DNA of 5,480 nucleotides from an uncultured Bacilli bacterium (GTDB lineage Bacteria > Bacillota_I > Bacilli_A > RF39 > UBA660), in the NCBI GenBank assembly GCA_947585065.1, contig CANPWX010000079.1, positions 1 to 5,480 of the forward strand, read 5' to 3'. The notes beneath the pieces are model-generated. The model saw only the letters and a list, made by a program, of their open reading frames with translations. It was not told the origin of the DNA and ran no database searches. The position numbers and the translations under genes are program-made. Positions 1 to 5,480 of this stretch are shown here, piece by piece. How positions within the stretch are numbered: the stretch's first letter is position 1; each line of letters opens with the position of its first letter.

Positions 1-102
1 AAAAAAAATTATTATGAATATTTAAAGACAAAAACAACAGAAGAAAATGCACTTTCAACTGTTTTAAAAGGATTTCCAATTATAAAAGTAGTAGAAAAAT
101 AA
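1..102 (+). CDS. C-terminal tail of an unrecognised protein (5' end outside window)
   Basis: The frame is open from the first base and ends at a TAA at 100-102, giving the last 33 residues of a protein that begins outside the window. The tail is lysine-rich and ends in a hydrophobic run (LKGFPIIKVVEK). This is too short for me to assign a family. It converges on the radical SAM gene with only four bases between the two stop codons. No GC-rich terminator hairpin is visible there, only an AT palindrome (97-108) spanning both stops. The reading is supported by the open frame and the tight convergent packing, but 33 codons without an identifiable motif remain modest evidence. Confidence 0.5.
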   Translation, partial: KKNYYEYLKTKTTEENALSTVLKGFPIIKVVEK

Positions 103-106
103 TTAT

Positions 107-1030
107 TTATTTTAAAGAACAACCTTGTACGTAATTTCTTTTTTTCATTTCTTTATCAATATCATTTAATACACAAAACTTTTTCAAAAGCCACTTAGGC
201 TCAATCAAATCTATAGGATTAGGATCACCTGTAATACGATGAATAACAATTTCTGGATTTAAATATCCCAGTTGTTCACACACAATATCAATATATTCCT
301 CTTTTGTTAAAATCGGAAATTTTTCTTGTTCATAAATTTGAGCCAGTGGAGTATCCTTTAAAATATGAAGCATATGAATTTTAATGCCATCAATTCCTAA
401 CTGATTTAAATATTGAACTGTTTCAATCATCATTTCCTTTGTTTCATAAGGAAGTCCATTAATAATATGAACAACGACAGGGATTTTTCTTTTTTGAAGT
501 TCTTTCACACAAGTTTCAAAATTTTCTAAAGTGTGTCCTCGATTAATAAATTGCAAAGTTTTCTCATGAATAGACTGAAGCCCTAATTCAACTGTCAAAA
601 ATGTTTTTTGATTTAATTCTTCTAAATAATCATAAATTTCATCAGAAAAGCAATCACTTCGAGTCGCGATAGACAATCCAACGACATTTGGTATTTCTAA
701 AATAGTTTCATATTTTTCTTTCAGAGTCTCTAAAGGAGCATAAGTATTGCTAGCAACTTGAAAATACCCAATATAAAGACTATTAGGCCATTTTTGTTCC
801 ATTTGAGTTTTGACTTTTTCAAATTGAGTCTTTAAATCATCCTCTTTTTTACCAGCAAAATCACCACTTTGATGAGAACAAAAAATACAACCCGAGTGAT
901 TTTTATAATTAGGACAAGTAAATCCCGCATTTAAACTAACTTTAAAAACTTTTTGATGAAATTTTGTTTTATAAAAATAATTGAGAGTATGGTAACGTTT
1001 ATTATCAAACGAATAAGAAAATTCTTGCAT
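107..1030 (-). CDS. ytqA: TIGR01212 / YtqA-YhcC family radical SAM protein, probable tRNA wobble-uridine modification enzyme
   Basis: This is a 307-residue cytoplasmic iron-sulfur enzyme of the radical SAM superfamily. Seen in the sequence: a cluster motif with Cys39, Cys48 and Cys51 (TCPNY...GCIFCS), then YFQVASNTYAP (89-99), GLSIATRSDC (118-127), GLQSIHEKTL (150-159) leading to INRGH, HIINGLP (188-194), a KIHMLHIL core (217-224), HRITGDP (264-270) and a C-terminal VQG. This order is the signature of the TIGR01212 group. Known of the family: B. subtilis YtqA (MnmL) acts with the methylase MnmM (YtqB) in making mnm5s2U at the tRNA wobble position; E. coli YhcC is a relative. Inferred: the same role here, although no mnmM lies next to it in the window. 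The first cluster loop is CX8C, where the relatives I recall have about CX11C. The ATG at 1030 is set by a ribosome site AGGAAGTGA (1035-1043). Family assignment is firm; exact substrate is not. Confidence 0.93.
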   Translation of the reverse strand: MQEFSYSFDNKRYHTLNYFYKTKFHQKVFKVSLNAGFTCPNYKNHSGCIFCSHQSGDFAGKKEDDLKTQFEKVKTQMEQKWPNSLYIGYFQVASNTYAPLETLKEKYETILEIPNVVGLSIATRSDCFSDEIYDYLEELNQKTFLTVELGLQSIHEKTLQFINRGHTLENFETCVKELQKRKIPVVVHIINGLPYETKEMMIETVQYLNQLGIDGIKIHMLHILKDTPLAQIYEQEKFPILTKEEYIDIVCEQLGYLNPEIVIHRITGDPNPIDLIEPKWLLKKFCVLNDIDKEMKKRNYVQGCSLK

Positions 1031-1051
1031 TTCTTCACTTCCTAGAAATTT

Positions 1052-1060
1052 ATTATAACA
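1052..1060 (-). promoter_or_regulatory. Promoter of the radical SAM gene (extended -10)
   Basis: On the minus strand the sequence reads TGTTATAAT (1060 down to 1052), a perfect TATAAT preceded by an extended-element TG. The -35 at the 17-bp position (1075-1080, TTCTTT) is poor, so the promoter would rely on the extended -10. The expected start point near 1045 leaves a leader of about 15 nt, with the ribosome site AGGAAGTGA at its very 5' end. Confidence 0.65.
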
Positions 1061-1089
1061 AAACTTTACATCGAAAAGAAGAAAAATAT

Positions 1090-1118
1090 TTGCAATTCGC
1101 GAGGTTTCTTGATATTCT
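1090..1118 (+). promoter_or_regulatory. Promoter of the membrane-anchored protein gene
   Basis: A -35 TTGCAA (1090-1095) is followed after exactly 17 bp by the -10 TATTCT (1113-1118), which is preceded by TGA and so forms an extended -10. The expected transcription start is about 1125. The promoter lies inside what would be the 5' end of the gene if translation began at TTG 1090 or ATG 1120. It therefore argues for a start at 1135 or 1141. It is back to back with, and does not overlap, the divergent promoter at 1052-1060. Confidence 0.65.
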
Positions 1119-1140
1119 AATGGAAGAAAGTAGGATGTTC

Positions 1141-1995
1141 ATGAAAGAAGTAGAACAAGCTATAAATCATTACTTAAATTTTCTTGCAAGAGACATTTTA
1201 AAAGAATATAAAGTAAGTTTAGGACCAAGTAATATTTCTTTAATTACTAGAATGATTCAAGAGGATAATTTTATCTCATTACAAGAGGAAAAAAGCATAT
1301 GGATTTTTACAGTAAAAACAGATAGTAAAGATCTTGCAATAGAAGAAATAAAAAGAAAAATTCCTAAAAAAATTTTTGGACTTCTCATTAATCCTAATTT
1401 TATAAATAAAAACTTAGAAGGAAGAGAAAAAGAATTTGTAGAAGATTTAACAGAAGGATTACAAAATATTTATATTAAATCTTTTTGTGAGAAATATCAT
1501 TATGTTTATGAATTACCAATAGAAAAAGAAAGCACTTCCATTGTCTATAGTTTGTTAGCCGTAAATTCAGAAGAAATTAATAAAGATGCAATGGTATTTC
1601 AAACGGATTTTGAATATATGATGCAAATGTATCATTTATTAACTGGTAGAAATTTAAAAACTCTGTATGAAAATACCTATTTTACCGAAAAAGAAATAGA
1701 AAAAATAAAACCATTTTTAAAACAATATTTCACACAAGACCTTGATTACTACAAAATACATAATCAAAAAAAGAAAATGCGTCAAGAATTACTTGATACT
1801 ATTTCCAAAAATGAATTTTCTTTAGAAGAAGTTAATGAAGCAATAAACCAAATGAGTTTTTGTATTTCAGAAGAAGAAATACAAAAACGTGTTAAAAAAA
1901 AGAAATCAACCAATGGATACTTAGAAGGAGGTTTTATTTTATTTTTCTGTACATTAATGGGAATTCTTTTAAGTATTTTCCTTCTCCTACGATAA
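1141..1995 (+). CDS. Unrecognised protein with a single C-terminal membrane anchor
   Basis: I do not recognise this family. From ATG 1141 it is 284 residues. The frame stays open upstream to TTG 1090, with ATGs at 1120 and 1135. I prefer 1141 because AAGTAGG (1128-1134) sits 6 nt before it, and because a good promoter (-35 at 1090, start near 1125) overlaps the longer versions. The body is soluble-looking, mixed alpha/beta and rich in Lys and Glu. It has no signal peptide and no motif I can assign. Near the end a basic run RVKKKK (250-255) precedes one hydrophobic segment (about 263-283, GGFILFFCTLMGILL...) that reaches the last residue. This is the layout of a tail-anchored protein with its body in the cytoplasm. 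It has its own promoter, is divergent from the radical SAM gene, and ends 61 bp before the GH31 gene. Coding status is well supported; function is unknown. Confidence 0.85.
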   Translation: MKEVEQAINHYLNFLARDILKEYKVSLGPSNISLITRMIQEDNFISLQEEKSIWIFTVKTDSKDLAIEEIKRKIPKKIFGLLINPNFINKNLEGREKEFVEDLTEGLQNIYIKSFCEKYHYVYELPIEKESTSIVYSLLAVNSEEINKDAMVFQTDFEYMMQMYHLLTGRNLKTLYENTYFTEKEIEKIKPFLKQYFTQDLDYYKIHNQKKKMRQELLDTISKNEFSLEEVNEAINQMSFCISEEEIQKRVKKKKSTNGYLEGGFILFFCTLMGILLSIFLLLR

Positions 1996-1999
1996 GGTA

Positions 2000-2028
2000 T
2001 TTCAGAAATAAAAAAAACATGATATAAT
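2000..2028 (+). promoter_or_regulatory. Promoter of the GH31 gene (extended -10)
   Basis: A perfect TATAAT (2023-2028) is preceded by TGA (2020-2022), giving an extended -10. The -35 at 17-bp spacing (2000-2005, TTTCAG) is weak and lies within a 13-bp perfect palindrome (1998-2010, TATTTC-A-GAAATA) that could be an operator. The expected start is about 2035, giving a leader of about 22 nt with ribosome site AAGGGA (2042-2047) ahead of ATG 2057. No terminator hairpin with a T-run separates this promoter from the gene upstream. Confidence 0.65.
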
Positions 2029-2056
2029 TTGAATAGATAATAAGGGATGATGAAAA

Positions 2057-4447
2057 ATGAATGGGATGGATGCTCATTTTAAAGTAGATTATACGAAAGC
2101 CAAAAGTAAACCAGAAGCAATTTTTTCGGGATCAAATTATCGAATCACAATACTAAGCAGTCGTTTGGTACGATTGGAATATAACAAAAACGGTAATTTT
2201 TTTGACGATTTAACAGAACAAGTAATAAATCGTGATTTTGAAGTCCCTAATTTTAAAGTGGTTCAAGATGATCGAAACCTAGAAATTACAACGGATTATT
2301 TTATGCTAAAATACCAAAAAGAAAAACCATTTGAATCATTAAATATTGAGATTTATTTACTGAATACAGATAAAACTTGGTATATGAAAAACAAAGAAGT
2401 AAGAAATTTTAAAACAAGTGGTCGTGGTTTAGAAGAAGAACATCCTGATTATCAAAAAGGATTATATTCGGTAGATGGCTTTGCGACTTTAGATGATAGT
2501 AAATCCATGATTTTAAGTCCAGATGGTTTCTTAGTTTATAATAATACAAATAGGATAGATCTCTATGTATTTATGTATCGAAGAGATTTTGGCTTATGTT
2601 TAAAAGACTATTTCGAACTAACAGGATATCCTCCTTTAATTCCAAGATATGCCCTTGGTATTTGGTGGAATAAAAGCGAAATTTATAATTTTAATGATAT
2701 TGATAACTTACTTCAAAATTTTAATCGTCATGGAATACCTATATCAGTACTTTTATTAGATGAATTTTGGCATTTAAAAGATGCAAGAGATTTAACAAAA
2801 TATAAAACAGGATATACATTTAATCGTAATTTATTTTCTGATCCAAACTATTTCGTTAATTTTTTACATGAAAGAGGAATAAAACTTGGACTTTCTATAA
2901 ATCCAATTGAAGGAATTATGCCTCATGAAGATGCCTACGAACCAATTGCCAAAGCACTTGGACTATCAGACAAAAGTACAATTCCTTTTAATGTTTTTGA
3001 TAAGTTTATTTTAAGTTGTTATCTTCATCAATTAATTGGCCCATTAGAACAAAAAGGAGTTGATTTTTTCTGGATTGATTATGGAAATCCAAAAGACTTA
3101 TATACAATCCGTGCTCTTTCTCGTTATCATATGGAAAATTATAAAAAATCAGAAGAAAAAAGAGGATTACTTCTTACGAGAAATGGATTAGTATCCGCGC
3201 ATCATTATCCAGCATTATATAGTGGAAAAACAATTGTATCGTGGGAAACTCTAAAAAACATTCCTTACTTTAACTCAATGGCCTCAAATAAAGGACTTAC
3301 TTGGTGGAGCCATGATATTGGGGGATACATGGGAGGAATAGAAGACTCTGAGTTATATGTCAGATATGTCGAACTAGGTTGTTTTAGTCCTATTTTTCGT
3401 TTAGCAAGCAAAAATGGTAAATATTACAAAAGAGAGCCATGGAAGTGGGATGTAAAGACACTTCAAATTGTCAAAGAATACACGGTTCTACGTCAAAGAC
3501 TAATTCCCTATTTATATACAGAAGCCTATAAATATCATAAAGTAGGAATGCCAGTGATTCAACCTCTTTACTATACAACTCCTGCCTTATACGATGAACC
3601 AGAACATAAAAATGAATATTTTTTTGGTTCAGAACTGCTCGTGTCACCAATAACCTCTAAGATAGATTCTTTAATGAATCGAGCCATCCACCGGGTCTAT
3701 CTTCCACCTGGAACATGGTATGACTTTAAAACAGGAAAAAAATTTCCCGGAGATAAACGTTATGTTGTATTCTATAAAGAAGAAGATTATCCTGTATTTG
3801 CAAAATCAGGTTCCATTATCCCACTTGCCGATTTAGAAGAAAATAAAAATAGTACTAACCCTCCAAAAAGTATGGAAATTCATATTTTCCCAGGAAAAAG
3901 TAATATCTATAATTTATACGAAGATGATGGAATAACAAGACTGCATGAAAAAGGTTACTTTATTACATCAGCAATTGACTATAATTATCTTCAAAACAAT
4001 TTTACTGTAATTATAAGACCAACAGAAGGAAAAAGTGGAATTATACCTGATACAAGAGATTATAAAATTCGTTTCCGAAACACTAGAAAAGCAGATGAAG
4101 TAGTTGTTTATTTAGATAAAGACATCTATGAATCAACAAGCTATGTCGAAGATGCTGACTTTATAGTAGAAGTAAAAGATGTAAAAACAACCAGTCAATT
4201 ATCCATTAATTGCAAAGGAAAAGATATTGAAATTGATGCTGTTCGGTTAATTAATGAAGATATTGATTCCATTATTAGTGATTTACCAATCAAAACAACA
4301 TTAAAAGAAATGCTTGCAAATATTATATTTGGAAACATGGATATTAAAAGAAAAAGAATCGCGATTAAAAAATTAAAAAAGAATGGCTTAGATCCAAAGT
4401 TTATTTCCATGTTTATGGGACTTATGGAATACATTTCGGAAATTTGA
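2057..4447 (+). CDS. Glycoside hydrolase family 31-fold protein, active site altered (possible pseudoenzyme or changed chemistry)
   Basis: This 796-residue protein has no signal peptide and is probably cytoplasmic. Domains in order: N-terminal beta-sandwich (about 20-185), TIM barrel (about 195-490), and C-terminal beta-sandwiches (about 500-720, the later part DUF5110-like). A helical tail of about 60 residues follows. GH31 landmarks: YPPLIPRYALGIWW (191-204), LLLDEFWH (232-239), VDFFWID (335-341), SHDIGGYMGG (418-427), FSPIFRLAS (443-451), REPW (459-462) and RLIPYLYT (481-488). Asp341 matches the family nucleophile. The acid/base aspartate, expected in an SGD-T motif, is Lys391 (SGKT, codon AAA at 3227-3229). 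The sugar-binding His expected after R-L is Ala450. The usual D-x-D-W-H is DEFWH (Phe237), and the residues after Asp341 are YGNP. Typical members are retaining alpha-glycosidases. Here ordinary hydrolysis is doubtful; binding, altered chemistry or decay are alternatives. The frame is intact and long, which argues against simple decay. It has its own promoter, and no sugar transporter gene is visible nearby. Fold assignment is firm; function is open. Confidence 0.93.
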   Translation: MNGMDAHFKVDYTKAKSKPEAIFSGSNYRITILSSRLVRLEYNKNGNFFDDLTEQVINRDFEVPNFKVVQDDRNLEITTDYFMLKYQKEKPFESLNIEIYLLNTDKTWYMKNKEVRNFKTSGRGLEEEHPDYQKGLYSVDGFATLDDSKSMILSPDGFLVYNNTNRIDLYVFMYRRDFGLCLKDYFELTGYPPLIPRYALGIWWNKSEIYNFNDIDNLLQNFNRHGIPISVLLLDEFWHLKDARDLTKYKTGYTFNRNLFSDPNYFVNFLHERGIKLGLSINPIEGIMPHEDAYEPIAKALGLSDKSTIPFNVFDKFILSCYLHQLIGPLEQKGVDFFWIDYGNPKDLYTIRALSRYHMENYKKSEEKRGLLLTRNGLVSAHHYPALYSGKTIVSWETLKNIPYFNSMASNKGLTWWSHDIGGYMGGIEDSELYVRYVELGCFSPIFRLASKNGKYYKREPWKWDVKTLQIVKEYTVLRQRLIPYLYTEAYKYHKVGMPVIQPLYYTTPALYDEPEHKNEYFFGSELLVSPITSKIDSLMNRAIHRVYLPPGTWYDFKTGKKFPGDKRYVVFYKEEDYPVFAKSGSIIPLADLEENKNSTNPPKSMEIHIFPGKSNIYNLYEDDGITRLHEKGYFITSAIDYNYLQNNFTVIIRPTEGKSGIIPDTRDYKIRFRNTRKADEVVVYLDKDIYESTSYVEDADFIVEVKDVKTTSQLSINCKGKDIEIDAVRLINEDIDSIISDLPIKTTLKEMLANIIFGNMDIKRKRIAIKKLKKNGLDPKFISMFMGLMEYISEI

Positions 4448-4472
4448 CAAAAAAATAATTCCATGATAGAAT
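4444..4472 (+). promoter_or_regulatory. Strong promoter of the HigB-like gene, overlapping the GH31 stop codon
   Basis: A consensus -35 TTGACA (4444-4449) contains the TGA stop of the GH31 gene. After exactly 17 bp comes TAGAAT (4467-4472), preceded by TGA (4464-4466), so it is an extended -10. The expected start is at 4479-4480. It is the closest match to consensus of the promoters in this window. Confidence 0.8.
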
Positions 4473-4502
4473 ATCCTCCACATAGAAAAGGGGGATTTTT
4501 TT
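4473..4502 (+). terminator. Terminator-like hairpin whose 3' arm is the ribosome site of the next gene
   Basis: ATCCTCC (4473-4479) can pair with GGGGGAT (4490-4496) as a 7-bp stem with one T-G wobble and a 10-nt loop. A T-run directly follows (4496-4502, its first T paired in the stem) and ends at the ATG at 4503. It would end transcripts coming from the GH31 gene. The same G-run (4490-4494) is the ribosome site of the HigB-like gene, 8 nt from its ATG. A transcript starting at 4479-4480 lacks the 5' arm and would keep the ribosome site free. The stem is short, so termination strength is uncertain. Confidence 0.55.
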
Positions 4503-5480
4503 ATGACTTTAGAAGAATTACTTTCTAAAAAATCTTTTATTTCCTATCAAGATCTTGATGAGATAGATGTATCGGAATATGAAAGTGAAGAATTTCGTGA
4601 TTTATTTTTGCAAATAGAAAGAAAAAATAAAAAGTTTTATGAATCCAAATTAAAAGAACTAAAAGAATATAAAGAAAAGCAAAAGAATAAAGAAGACCCT
4701 CAAAAAATAACAAAAGAAGAAGAAAATAGAAAAAATTATTTTTTGGAAGAAGAGGATGAAACGGTAGATATTTCCTTCTATTGGAACCATCTAAAACATA
4801 ACAAAAATGGAAATTGGGAGAATACATTACCTAAAAAAGAAAATCCTCAATTTTTCTTATTAATGAATTTACTCATCGCGGAAGTATTAAAAGAAATCAA
4901 AGAAATGGAAGAATTTATATTAAAAGAACAATTAGAAGGAGAAGACAAACTGGATTTTGAACAAGAAATAATCGAAAATAGACAACTTATTCATTCCTTA
5001 ATATCTTATCGGGATAAAAAAGAAGAAAGTAATGTCAAAGAAACATCAAAAAATAAAATTGTATATTTGACTTCTTATAATAACAATTGCTATGCGATTT
5101 CTGATGCCTCACGGGATATTGAGCCAGATTTCTATCCTTCTTTTTTAGAATTAATTGAATCGATTGAAAACGGGACATTTAAAAATATTAAAGCGTTTAC
5201 TAACAGCGAAAAACTAAATGGCTTATTAGAAGTTCGTAATCCTCAAGTTCGAGTCATATTTAAACAGATTGGTGAGAATACCTATGCTATCCTTCATTTA
5301 TTTGTGAAAAAAACAAATAATAATACAGGTTATCGTAAAAAATTAGAAATACGTGCCGAAAACTTTCGAAATCAAATGGACTACATGAAAAGAAATTTAG
5401 AAAATGAAAGCTATTTAGAAACTCAAGAAAATTATCATAAAGAATTAAAAAGAATTTTAAAAAGGGAGGAAGAACGATGA
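4503..5480 (+). CDS. Enlarged HigB/RelE-like protein: charged helical N-terminal half plus C-terminal toxin-fold domain
   Basis: This is a complete gene of 325 residues with its TGA stop at 5478-5480. Residues 1-180 are highly charged and mostly helical, with a likely coiled coil at about 35-75 and another helical stretch at about 115-170. I recognise no family there. Residues about 185-300 resemble the HigB branch of the RelE/ParE superfamily (phage Gp49-like). They hold a helix (PSFLELIESIENG, 212-224), then LNGLLEVR (238-245), VRVIFK (249-254) and YAILHLFVKKT (261-271). A closing amphipathic helix carrying EIRAENFR (282-289) follows. Typical HigB toxins of about 100-120 residues cleave mRNA at the ribosome. 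Here the matching Arg245, Arg250 and Lys269-Lys270 are present, but activity is inferred. The start ATG 4503 has a GGGGG ribosome site 8 nt upstream and a strong promoter. The stop overlaps the next gene's ATG (ATGA), as in toxin-first TA operons. Alternatively it is a housekeeping protein with a borrowed fold. Domain call is moderate; coding status is firm. Confidence 0.75.
   Translation: MTLEELLSKKSFISYQDLDEIDVSEYESEEFRDLFLQIERKNKKFYESKLKELKEYKEKQKNKEDPQKITKEEENRKNYFLEEEDETVDISFYWNHLKHNKNGNWENTLPKKENPQFFLLMNLLIAEVLKEIKEMEEFILKEQLEGEDKLDFEQEIIENRQLIHSLISYRDKKEESNVKETSKNKIVYLTSYNNNCYAISDASRDIEPDFYPSFLELIESIENGTFKNIKAFTNSEKLNGLLEVRNPQVRVIFKQIGENTYAILHLFVKKTNNNTGYRKKLEIRAENFRNQMDYMKRNLENESYLETQENYHKELKRILKREEER
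5464..5469 (+). promoter_or_regulatory. Strong ribosome binding site for the gene leaving the window
   Basis: GGGAGG lies inside the 3' end of the HigB-like gene, 7 nt before an ATG at 5477-5479. Its strength and spacing are what make the overlapping downstream start credible. Confidence 0.75.
5477..5480 (+). CDS. Start of a translationally coupled downstream gene (cut by window edge)
   Basis: An ATG at 5477-5479 overlaps the TGA stop of the HigB-like gene (ATGA) and has a GGGAGG ribosome site 7 nt upstream. The four-base overlap implies translational coupling. Only the start codon is inside the window, so the product cannot be read. In higBA-type loci the gene in this place encodes a helix-turn-helix (Xre-type) antitoxin, which is a prediction here and not an observation. 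Confidence 0.6.

Noticed and set aside
97..108. Perfect palindrome AAATAATTATTT spanning both convergent stop codons
   Set aside because: It has no GC pairs, and its 12 AT bases make a very weak hairpin. It falls short of a terminator and is expected by chance in such AT-rich DNA.
1996..2056. Terminator after the membrane-anchored protein gene
   Set aside because: The only hairpin (1998-2010) is followed by an A-run and not a T-run on the plus strand, and no minus-strand gene ends here.
4445..4447. TGA read as tryptophan (code 4), extending the GH31 gene
   Set aside because: Trp is encoded by TGG throughout. The extension would run through a promoter and the next gene's ribosome site, and the next gene also ends in a TGA placed exactly at a coupled start.
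4195..4464. Minus-strand open frame of 89 codons antisense to the end of the GH31 gene
   Set aside because: It is phenylalanine/isoleucine-rich, as expected from the complement of lysine-rich coding sequence. It has no sensible motif and lies inside a firmly assigned gene and the next gene's promoter.
4537..4827. Minus-strand open frame of 96 codons that looks hydrophobic
   Set aside because: Its apparent membrane segments are the complement of Glu/Lys codons in the HigB-like gene's N-terminal half, so it is a shadow and not a gene.

Overview
The window is strongly AT-rich and densely coded. It has Bacillota-style Shine-Dalgarno sites and sigma-A type promoters, and TGA is used as a stop while tryptophan is read from TGG. 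This fits a low-GC Bacillota, probably of the Bacilli/RF39-like kind, rather than a code-4 mollicute. The assignment rests on gene content and base composition only. I see no rRNA, tRNA, insertion sequence or CRISPR array.

Layout: (1) the last 33 codons of an unrecognised plus-strand gene (1-102). (2) Convergent to it on the minus strand, a TIGR01212/YtqA-type radical SAM protein (107-1030), probably for tRNA wobble-uridine modification. (3) Divergent from that, an unrecognised protein with a single C-terminal membrane anchor (best start 1141, end 1995). (4) A 796-residue cytoplasmic GH31-fold protein (2057-4447), which keeps the nucleophile aspartate but has lysine where the family acid/base aspartate should be, plus other active-site changes. 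(5) A 325-residue protein (4503-5480) with a charged helical N-terminal half and a C-terminal HigB/RelE-like toxin-fold domain. Its TGA stop overlaps the ATG of a further gene with a strong ribosome site, and that gene leaves the window. The arrangement resembles a toxin-first (higBA-type) operon with an enlarged toxin.

Each of the four complete genes has its own recognisable promoter, and every one carries an extended -10 (TGn before the hexamer). The inferred leaders are only about 15-24 nt, so these look like separately transcribed units rather than one operon. The most intricate site is 4444-4503. There the -35 of the toxin-like gene overlaps the stop codon of the GH31 gene. A terminator-like hairpin uses that gene's ribosome site as its 3' arm, and the inferred start point lies just past the 5' arm. 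Upstream transcripts would therefore fold and stop, while the gene's own transcripts would not.

Most worth a second look are the GH31 protein with a dismantled active site, the enlarged HigB-like protein with its coupled partner, and the compact terminator/promoter/ribosome-site overlap between them.
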